Below, in pieces: positions 1-4,444 of a DNA stretch of 5,853 nt. This DNA is from Christiangramia sp. (GTDB lineage: Bacteria > Bacteroidota > Bacteroidia > Flavobacteriales > Flavobacteriaceae). A model generated the notes under the pieces. The model was not told the DNA's origin and made no database searches. It worked only from the letters and a program-made list of their open reading frames with translations. Position numbers and translations under genes: made by a program. Position 1 is the first letter of the stretch, and every line of letters begins with the position of its first letter. The DNA lies in contig JAHELO010000120.1 of NCBI GenBank assembly GCA_024644145.1, positions 1-5,853 of the forward strand. Reading direction: 5' to 3'.

Positions 1-369
1 TTAAAAAAACTGCATCAGGTACCACCAGCAGATGATTTATTAAAGCAAAGATTACTGGAAATGTTTGACCAGAATTACGAATGTTTTGGGATCTATAAGG
101 AGGAAAAGCTGATTGGTGTGTTTGGATTGTGGTTTATGACCCGGCATTATGCCGGACGCACTTGTGAGGCTGACCATATTTTTATAGAAGAAGAATATCA
201 GGGGCAGGGTATAGGCAGATCTTTATTTAGATTTATACATCAATATGTAGTGGAGAAAGGTTGTGAAACCATTGAACTGAATAGCTATGTAGAGAATTTT
301 GGATCTCATAAATTTTATATGAACCTTGGATATATAATCAGGGGTTATCATTTTTTAAAAAAGCTGTAA
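1..369 (+). CDS. GNAT-family N-acetyltransferase, 5' end missing
   Basis: The frame is open from the first base, so the gene starts outside the window; the first ATG inside, at position 61, is very probably an internal Met. The visible part is 122 codons, against about 140-170 residues for a typical stand-alone GNAT enzyme, so roughly 20-40 N-terminal residues are missing. The acetyl-CoA pyrophosphate-binding motif A is clear: a beta strand (DHIFIEEEY) leads into QGQGIG at about visible residues 67-72, followed by the amphipathic helix RSLFRFIHQYV. The later ELNSYVENFGSHKFYMNLGY segment is the usual GNAT motif B region, with the 'A/S-x-x-F-Y-x-x-x-G-F/Y' ending. By family it transfers an acetyl group from acetyl-CoA to an amine; the substrate cannot be read from sequence. 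The protein has no signal peptide or membrane segment in the visible part and should be cytosolic. The tRNA promoter begins six bases after the stop codon, and no terminator lies between. Confidence 0.88.
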   Translation, partial: LKKLHQVPPADDLLKQRLLEMFDQNYECFGIYKEEKLIGVFGLWFMTRHYAGRTCEADHIFIEEEYQGQGIGRSLFRFIHQYVVEKGCETIELNSYVENFGSHKFYMNLGYIIRGYHFLKKL

Positions 370-374
370 AAAAT

Positions 375-407
375 TTTGGTTATTGAAAGTGTTTCAGATT
401 ATATTTG
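375..407 (+). promoter_or_regulatory. Bacteroidota-type promoter of the tRNA-Gly gene
   Basis: TTTG at 375-378 and TATATTTG at 400-407 match the Bacteroidota sigma-70 consensus (TTTG/TTG at -33, TAnnTTTG at -7) with a 21-base spacer. The -7 element matches all six fixed positions. It ends nine bases before the mature tRNA 5' end, which places the predicted transcription start a few bases upstream of position 417, as expected for a tRNA promoter. This is pattern matching only; no start site is measured. Confidence 0.7.
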
Positions 408-416
408 CAGCCACAG

Positions 417-489
417 GCGGGAGTAGCTCAGTTGGTAGAGCGTCAGCCTTCCAAGCTGAATGTCGCCGGTTCGAACCCGGTCTCCCGCT
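417..489 (+). tRNA. tRNA-Gly, anticodon TCC
   Basis: A full cloverleaf can be folded by eye. The acceptor stem is GCGGGAG (417-423) paired with CTCCCGC (482-488), followed by discriminator T489. The D-stem is GCTC (426-429) with GAGC (438-441). The anticodon stem is TCAGC (443-447) with GCTGA (455-459) around the loop CTTCCAA, which places anticodon TCC at 450-452. The T-arm is GCCGG-TTCGAAC-CCGGT, with one G-T wobble. Length is 73 bases. U73 is the usual discriminator of bacterial tRNA-Gly. The 3' CCA is not encoded and must be added by the CCA-adding enzyme. The tRNA reads GGA codons and, by wobble, GGG. It stands alone, with its own promoter and terminator, and no other tRNA is nearby. Confidence 0.97.
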
Positions 490-491
490 CT

Positions 492-523
492 AAAGCTTCA
501 TCGAAAGATGAGGCTTTTTTTTT
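492..523 (+). terminator. Intrinsic terminator of the tRNA-Gly gene
   Basis: An 11-bp stem (492-502 with 507-517, one T-G wobble) closes a GAAA tetraloop (503-506), and the T run continues to 523 with nine consecutive T residues. It starts three bases after the tRNA 3' end. It would also stop any read-through from the upstream acetyltransferase gene, which has no terminator of its own in the window. Confidence 0.9.
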
Positions 524-634
524 GTTTATAATTATTGGTGTAACAGGAAAGAAGGGGAGATGCCCAGAATGAGGAAGTTGAAGGAAATCAAATAGGTAGC
601 GCCTCTAAAGTCTTATATTAATTTTATAAAAATT
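524..634. other. Short spacer between tRNA-Gly terminator and rho terminator, nothing recognised
   Basis: This is about 110 bases of AT- and purine-rich DNA between two terminators. It contains a 12-codon frame (560-595) preceded by GGGGAG, but this is too short to support as a gene. No promoter, RNA fold or repeat stands out. Confidence 0.6.
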
Positions 635-666
635 AAAAAGCCGGAAGATTAACTTCCGGCTTTTTT
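635..666 (-). terminator. Intrinsic terminator downstream of rho
   Basis: A perfect 13-bp inverted repeat (635-647 with 653-665) has a five-base loop ATTAA. Its core is GCCGGAAG, flanked by A5 on one side and T6 on the other. On the minus strand it lies 24 bases after the rho stop codon and is followed by a T-rich stretch, so it fits as the rho terminator. The symmetric A and T tails mean it could also work on the plus strand as a second stop after the tRNA unit. Confidence 0.88.
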
Positions 667-689
667 AAAGTAGGGTTTAACAGTATAAT

Positions 690-2399
690 TTAACCGTTCA
701 TGGAGATTAAAAACTCTTCGTTATTACGAGTACTTTTTATCTTATCATTAATGAATTCCATAGCCTCTACAGGATTCATATCTGCCAGATACTTTCTTAA
801 TACCCACATACGCTGAATGGTATTGTCGTCTAAAAGAAGATCATCTCTACGAGTGCTTGAAGAAACAAGGTCAATAGCAGGGAAAATTCTTCTGTTAGAT
901 ATTCTTCTGTCTAACTGAAGCTCCATGTTACCAGTACCTTTAAATTCCTCAAAGATCACTTCGTCCATTTTAGATCCGGTTTCAGTAAGTGCCGTAGCGA
1001 TAATAGATAACGAACCACCGTTCTCAATATTACGTGCAGCACCAAAAAATCTTTTCGGTTTATGTAATGCATTGGCATCTACACCACCACTAAGTACTTT
1101 ACCACTTGCGGGTTGTACCGTGTTATAAGCTCTTGCAAGTCTTGTAATGGAGTCCAGTAGTATAACTACATCGTGGCCGCATTCTACAAGTCGTTTCGCT
1201 TTTTCTAGTACGATATTGGCTACCCTTACGTGTTCATGAGCTTCTTTGTCAAAAGTAGAGGCAACCACCTCGCCTTTTACGTTTCGCTGCATATCTGTAA
1301 CCTCTTCAGGTCTTTCATCTATTAACAACACAATCTGGTAAACCTCAGGATGATTCGCTGCAATTGCATTGGCGATATCCTTTAATAACATGGTTTTACC
1401 TGTTTTGGGCTGAGAAACGATCATACCACGCTGCCCTTTACCTATAGGGGCAAAAAGGTCCATTACCCGTGTAGATATAGAACTCTGCTTTTCGGCAAGG
1501 TTGAATTTATCCTTTGGGAAAAGTGGAGTAAGGTGTTCAAAAGATACACGATCTCTCACCACTTGTGGGTCAAGACCATTTATCTTATTAATCTTTATAA
1601 GAGGAAAATATTTCTCTCCTTCTTTAGGAGGTCTTATCTGTCCCTGTACAGTATCCCCGGTTTTAAGGCCGAATAATCTAATTTGAGATTGAGATACATA
1701 AATATCATCTGGAGAAGTAAGGTAATTATAATCTGAAGATCTGAGGAAACCGTAGTTATCCTGCATGATGTCCAGAACACCTTCACTTTCTATGATCGCA
1801 TCGAATTCATAATCTGGTTCGCGGTAACGGTTTCTGTTATCACGATTCCCGTTGTTCTTTTTATGATCACTACGGTTATCATTGCGATTATCATTTCTGC
1901 TATCATTTCTATTTTCGTTGCGATTATCGTTTCTGTTGTCATTACGATTATCGCTGCGATTATCATTCCTGTTGTCGCTGCGATTTTCATTGCGGCTACG
2001 GGAATCCTTTTTATTGGATTGGCTTCTGTCCCTGTTTTGATTCTTGACAGGAGCGTTATTCCTGTTATCATCTTTTTGAGAAGCAGAAGCAGAATCTTTT
2101 CCTGACGGCCTGGACTGTTCCGGTTTAGACTGTCCGGCAGATTTAGAAGATGTCTTTTGCCTGGAAGGTTTTTTATCACTTCCTATTTTTGCAGGTTTCT
2201 GCGGTTTCGTTGGAGTAGGCTCCTGGTTTTCGTCGGTAAGAACTTCTTTCACCTTTTTAGGATTTGATGCCTGGTAGTCCAGAATTTGATACACCAAATC
2301 TAGTTTTTTTAAAGTTTTGTACTTAGGAACGTTCAGGGTCTCAGCGATTTCCTTAAGTTCAGGAAGCTTTTTAGCCTTTAATTCTGAAATTTCAAACAT
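690..2399 (-). CDS. rho: Transcription termination factor Rho with a long disordered insert
   Basis: This is a 569-residue hexameric RNA-dependent ATPase that threads nascent RNA and releases RNA polymerase; it acts in the cytosol. Residues 1-45 form the Rho N-terminal (SAP-like) helical domain. Residues about 50-195 are a low-complexity insert rich in N, R, D, S, K and Q. Residues about 205-275 are the cold-shock-like primary RNA-binding domain, with [14 protein letters not shown]. The ATPase core follows: Walker A QPKTGKT (330-336), catalytic LIDERPEE (E362), Walker B VVILLDS (D416), Q-loop around [14 protein letters not shown] (438-450), R-loop around TGSKMD (474-479), and an arginine finger aligning with E. 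coli R366 at R517. All key residues are present. E. coli Rho has 419 residues; the extra length lies almost wholly in the insert. The ATG start matches the conserved N-terminal helix. A hairpin terminator follows the gene, and the upstream neighbour is divergent, so rho appears monocistronic. Confidence 0.98.
   Translation of the reverse strand: MFEISELKAKKLPELKEIAETLNVPKYKTLKKLDLVYQILDYQASNPKKVKEVLTDENQEPTPTKPQKPAKIGSDKKPSRQKTSSKSAGQSKPEQSRPSGKDSASASQKDDNRNNAPVKNQNRDRSQSNKKDSRSRNENRSDNRNDNRSDNRNDNRNDNRNENRNDSRNDNRNDNRSDHKKNNGNRDNRNRYREPDYEFDAIIESEGVLDIMQDNYGFLRSSDYNYLTSPDDIYVSQSQIRLFGLKTGDTVQGQIRPPKEGEKYFPLIKINKINGLDPQVVRDRVSFEHLTPLFPKDKFNLAEKQSSISTRVMDLFAPIGKGQRGMIVSQPKTGKTMLLKDIANAIAANHPEVYQIVLLIDERPEEVTDMQRNVKGEVVASTFDKEAHEHVRVANIVLEKAKRLVECGHDVVILLDSITRLARAYNTVQPASGKVLSGGVDANALHKPKRFFGAARNIENGGSLSIIATALTETGSKMDEVIFEEFKGTGNMELQLDRRISNRRIFPAIDLVSSSTRRDDLLLDDNTIQRMWVLRKYLADMNPVEAMEFINDKIKSTRNNEEFLISMNG
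1866..1991 (-). repeat. In-frame 12-bp tandem repeat encoding [N/S][D/E][N/S]R units in Rho
   Basis: Within the Rho insert, residues 137-178 consist of about ten consecutive tetrapeptides of the form NDNR, with variants SDNR, NENR and NDSR. At the DNA level this is a degenerate period of 12 bases, seen on the plus strand as recurring 'cgattatc' and 'ctgttgtc' blocks. Codons for N, D and R vary between units, so the repeat is conserved better as protein than as DNA. This suggests either selection on composition or an old expansion. The array is a likely site of copy-number change between strains. Confidence 0.9.
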
Positions 2400-2502
2400 G
2401 TATGCGTTAAAATAATTTTGTTTGGATTGATTTTAAAAACTTCTCGCGGAAGAAAAAAAGTTTGGAGACTTAAGTAACCAACATTGAATGGGTTACGAAA
2501 TG

Positions 2503-2514
2503 TTATTGCAATAA
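2503..2514. promoter_or_regulatory. Perfect 12-nt palindrome over the candidate rho promoter
   Basis: TTATTGCAATAA is its own reverse complement. It lies in the intergenic region between divergent rho and the DUF4293-type gene and overlaps the -7 element proposed for rho. A symmetric site placed there could be an operator for a dimeric regulator. A 12-nt palindrome in AT-rich DNA can also arise by chance, and no regulator is identified. Confidence 0.25.
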
Positions 2515-2541
2515 TACAACTTTATTTTAAAATTTATCACA
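2509..2541 (-). promoter_or_regulatory. Candidate rho promoter
   Basis: Read on the minus strand, TGTG (2541 to 2538) and TATTATTG (2516 to 2509) are separated by 21 bases. They fit the Bacteroidota -33/-7 consensus at 3 of 4 and at 5 of 6 fixed positions. This would give an mRNA leader of about 100 bases before the rho ATG. It is the best match I find in the gap, but it is imperfect. Confidence 0.35.
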
Positions 2542-2562
2542 GGATTTCTAAAAAGAATCTTT

Positions 2563-2570
2563 TATTTTTG
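2563..2570 (+). promoter_or_regulatory. -7 element upstream of the DUF4293-type gene
   Basis: TATTTTTG matches TAnnTTTG at every fixed position and ends 19 bases before the ATG at 2590, so the mRNA leader would be only about 10-15 bases. No good TTTG/TTG is visible 19-21 bases upstream, so the -33 half is weak or absent. Short leaders without a Shine-Dalgarno sequence are common in this phylum. Confidence 0.5.
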
Positions 2571-2589
2571 TCCCGCAACCGCAAGAAAT

Positions 2590-3000
2590 ATGCTTCAAAG
2601 AATACAAACTGTTTATTTACTTTTAGCTGCAATAACGAGTGCAGGACTCATTTTCGTATTTTCACTTTGGCAAAATTCTGCAGGGGAAGCCGTATATGCT
2701 CAGGATCATATAATCACCCTGGGTATGTTCCTAACTTCAGCTGCAATTTCTGTGGTGAGTATTTTTATGTTTAGAAATAGAAAACTCCAGTTTGTACTGG
2801 GGCGTTTGAATATAATATTGAACCTTTTTTTACTAGGAGTGTTTGTTTATTGGTCTCTAACTTTACCTGGAGAGATGGATATTTCAGAGAAGGGTATTGG
2901 GATGTTTCTTCCTATTATTTCTATCGTTTTTATTGTTTTGGCCAATAAGGCCATCAAAAAGGACGAAGATCTCGTAAAATCTGTAGATCGATTACGATAA
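2590..3000 (+). CDS. DUF4293-type small integral membrane protein
   Basis: This is a 136-residue hydrophobic protein of unknown function. I recognise the DUF4293 pattern found in Bacteroidota: the N-terminal MxQRIQTVYLLLAAI and the C-terminal DEDLVKSVDRLR, both typical of that family from memory. Four membrane helices can be drawn at about residues 7-25, 41-60, 68-90 and 102-119. The loop after helix 1 (NSAGEAVYAQDH) is likely outside the cytosol. The basic stretch FRNRKLQ after helix 2 and the charged tail KKDEDLVKSVDRLR are likely cytosolic, by the positive-inside rule. No catalytic motif is visible. The gene is divergent from rho, sharing a 190-bp intergenic region, and ends at a hairpin terminator, so it is probably monocistronic. 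Its position beside rho is, as I recall, common in Flavobacteriia, but nothing here shows a functional link to termination. Confidence 0.85.
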   Translation: MLQRIQTVYLLLAAITSAGLIFVFSLWQNSAGEAVYAQDHIITLGMFLTSAAISVVSIFMFRNRKLQFVLGRLNIILNLFLLGVFVYWSLTLPGEMDISEKGIGMFLPIISIVFIVLANKAIKKDEDLVKSVDRLR

Positions 3001-3029
3001 GCCTATCATCTTAGTAGTATTAGTGCGTG

Positions 3030-3060
3030 AAAAACCCGAAGTGAAAGCTTCGGGTTTTTT
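3030..3060. terminator. Bidirectional intrinsic terminator between convergent genes
   Basis: A 12-bp perfect stem (3030-3041 with 3048-3059) has the core CCCGAAG and the loop TGAAAG, that is a GAAA tetraloop closed by a possible T-G pair. It is followed on the plus strand by T6 and on the minus strand by T5. It lies 29 bases past the stop of the DUF4293-type gene and 39 bases past the stop of the convergent phosphoesterase gene, so it probably ends both transcripts. Confidence 0.9.
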
Positions 3061-3098
3061 AATACTATGAATTCTAAATACTGTATATAATATTCTTG

Positions 3099-3587
3099 CT
3101 ATTCCAGCTCTATTACTTCAAGGTCTGTGATATTTCTGCCGTTAATTTTAAATCTCAACATGGTTCTCTTTTTGTGAAAACCCTGTTTTCCAGCAGCGCC
3201 GGGATTCATATGAAGCAAATTTAGATTTTTATCGTTCATCACCTTTAGAATATGAGAATGTCCGGAGATAAAGATCTGGGGTGGGTTTGCTTTTATGTCT
3301 TCTTTAACCGCCGGTGAATATCTACCTGGATAACCACCAATATGGGTGATCCATACATCTACCTCCTCACACATAAACCTGTTATTTAGAGGGAATTCCT
3401 TTCGTATCGTAGCGTTGTCTATATTTCCATATACGGCTCTTAGTGGTTTTGCCGCCTGCAATTTATCGGTGACCTCCAATGTTCCTATATCACCGGCGTG
3501 CCATATTTCATCGGCCTCCTGTGCGTAATGTAGAATTCGTTCGTCCATATGACCATGGGTGTCGCTTAGCAAAAGTATCTTTTTCAA
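3099..3587 (-). CDS. YfcE/MJ0936-family metallophosphoesterase, TTG start
   Basis: This is a 162-residue single-domain calcineurin-like phosphoesterase. The metal-binding signature is complete: SDTHG (D9, H11), HAGDIG (D33), YGNID (N55), THIGG (H82), SGHSH (H110, H112), then MNPGA. These residues bind two metal ions, often Mn2+, and cleave phosphodiesters in vitro in characterised relatives. The physiological substrate is not known for this subfamily and cannot be read here. The protein has no signal peptide and should be cytosolic. The start codon is TTG at 3587-3585: a TAA stop lies nine codons upstream in frame with no ATG between, and the first internal ATG (M14) would remove the D9/H11 metal ligands. 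No Shine-Dalgarno sequence precedes it. The gene is divergent from truA and convergent with the DUF4293-type gene. It could be named yfcE by similarity, but I leave the symbol empty. Confidence 0.93.
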   Translation of the reverse strand: MKKILLLSDTHGHMDERILHYAQEADEIWHAGDIGTLEVTDKLQAAKPLRAVYGNIDNATIRKEFPLNNRFMCEEVDVWITHIGGYPGRYSPAVKEDIKANPPQIFISGHSHILKVMNDKNLNLLHMNPGAAGKQGFHKKRTMLRFKINGRNITDLEVIELE

Positions 3588-3659
3588 ATCGGGAAAATTT
3601 TTAAAATTCGTTTAACAAAGGATGGCGACCCTATGCCTTTTTCCTTGTTATAATTGCCT

Positions 3660-3667
3660 TATCTTTG
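3660..3667 (+). promoter_or_regulatory. -7 promoter element of the truA-ABC exporter operon
   Basis: TATCTTTG matches the Bacteroidota TAnnTTTG element at all fixed positions and lies in the divergent region between the phosphoesterase gene and truA. No exact TTTG is seen at the ideal -33 distance; T-rich sequence at 3638-3642 is the nearest. If this is the promoter, transcription would start at about 3672-3676, downstream of the first possible TTG start (3665) of truA. This decides in favour of the later start at 3698. Confidence 0.5.
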
Positions 3668-3697
3668 CATTTCGCTAATATAAAAAGAAAGCGGAGC

Positions 3698-4444
3698 TTG
3701 AGGTATTTTATAGAACTCTCATATTTTGGAAAAGCATATCACGGCTGGCAGAATCAACCTGATTCTATAAGTGTTCAGGAAATGCTTGAGAAAAATCTTA
3801 GTAAGGTACTTCGTTCGGGAATCGATATCGTAGGTGCAGGTAGGACAGACGCAGGGGTTCATGCTAAGCAGATGTTTGCGCATTTTGATTATGAGCATAC
3901 TATAGATGAGTCTATACTAAAATATAAACTCAATTCCATGCTGCCAAAGGATATTGCGATCTCTGAGATCTTCCAGGTAGAATGTGATACTCATGCAAGA
4001 TTTGATGCTCTTTCCCGGAGCTACGAATACCATTTAGTTCAGCAAAAAGATGCCTTCAGCAAAGATCTTGCCTGGTTTCTGAAACATGATCTGGATGTTG
4101 AGAAAATGAACAGGGCCGCTACAGTTCTAAAAGAATACACTAATTTTAAATGTTTTTCTAAAAGCAGGACAGATGTTAGAACCTATAATTGCAGGATTGA
4201 CGATGCAAGATGGGAAGTGAAGGATGAGAAACTGGTTTTTCATATAACAGCCGACAGGTTTCTGCGGAATATGGTACGTGCCATCGTTGGAACCCTGGTA
4301 GAAATTGGGCAGGAGAAATATCCGGTGTCGCATATACATGAAGTAATAAAGAGTGAAGACAGAAGTAAGGCCGGGACTTCGGTTCCGGCGCACGGATTAT
4401 ATTTAACCAGGATCGAATATCCTGAAAATATCAGAAAGAAGTAA
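3698..4444 (+). CDS. truA: tRNA pseudouridine(38-40) synthase TruA
   Basis: TruA isomerises uridine to pseudouridine at positions 38, 39 and 40 in the anticodon arm of many tRNAs. It is a cytosolic homodimer. With the start at TTG 3698 the protein has 248 residues, close to the 247 of B. subtilis TruA, and begins MRYFIELSYFGKAYHGWQ, the usual start of flavobacterial TruA as I recall it. The catalytic Asp is D51 in VGAGRTDAGVHA. Further family blocks are RSYEYHL (residues 107-113), with its active-site Tyr, FLRNMVR (188-194) and PAHGLYL (230-236). The frame is open upstream to a TTG at 3665, which would add 11 residues (MHFANIKRKRS), but that codon overlaps a perfect -7 promoter element. GGAG at 3693-3696 sits too close to TTG 3698 to be a typical Shine-Dalgarno. 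The next gene starts immediately after the stop codon, so the two should be cotranscribed. Confidence 0.93.
   Translation: MRYFIELSYFGKAYHGWQNQPDSISVQEMLEKNLSKVLRSGIDIVGAGRTDAGVHAKQMFAHFDYEHTIDESILKYKLNSMLPKDIAISEIFQVECDTHARFDALSRSYEYHLVQQKDAFSKDLAWFLKHDLDVEKMNRAATVLKEYTNFKCFSKSRTDVRTYNCRIDDARWEVKDEKLVFHITADRFLRNMVRAIVGTLVEIGQEKYPVSHIHEVIKSEDRSKAGTSVPAHGLYLTRIEYPENIRKK

Noticed and set aside
417..523. Possible integration site (attB) at the tRNA-Gly 3' end
   Set aside because: No duplicated tRNA 3' segment, integrase gene or foreign-looking DNA is present in the window; the tRNA is followed directly by its own terminator and the core gene rho.
560..595. 12-codon frame (product MPRMRKLKEIK) preceded by GGGGAG between the tRNA and rho terminators
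   Set aside because: It is too short to judge, has no promoter, lies after a strong terminator, and the phylum makes little use of Shine-Dalgarno sequences. The purine-rich context is as likely to be chance.
1863..2105. 80-codon plus-strand frame with a very hydrophobic, repetitive product, opposite the rho insert
   Set aside because: It is the antisense reading of the 12-bp repeat in rho. Asn/Asp/Arg codons read backwards become Ile/Val/Ala-type codons, so the apparent membrane protein is a by-product of the repeat. It has no promoter and no family resemblance.
1790..2179. 129-codon minus-strand frame overlapping rho in another frame
   Set aside because: The same periodic, low-complexity DNA keeps a second frame free of stops. 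The product is a Met/Ile/Ala/Thr-rich string with no domain, and rho itself is unambiguous here.
2484..2774. 96-codon plus-strand frame overlapping the DUF4293-type gene
   Set aside because: It is a shadow frame: it covers the promoter region and most of its length lies inside a gene with a clear family pattern. Its Cys/Asn-rich product has no recognisable domain.
2590..3587. Possible new system formed by rho, the DUF4293-type membrane protein and the phosphoesterase
   Set aside because: The three genes are on alternating strands with separate promoters and terminators, and each looks like a conserved core gene of the phylum. Nothing in the sequence ties them into one system.
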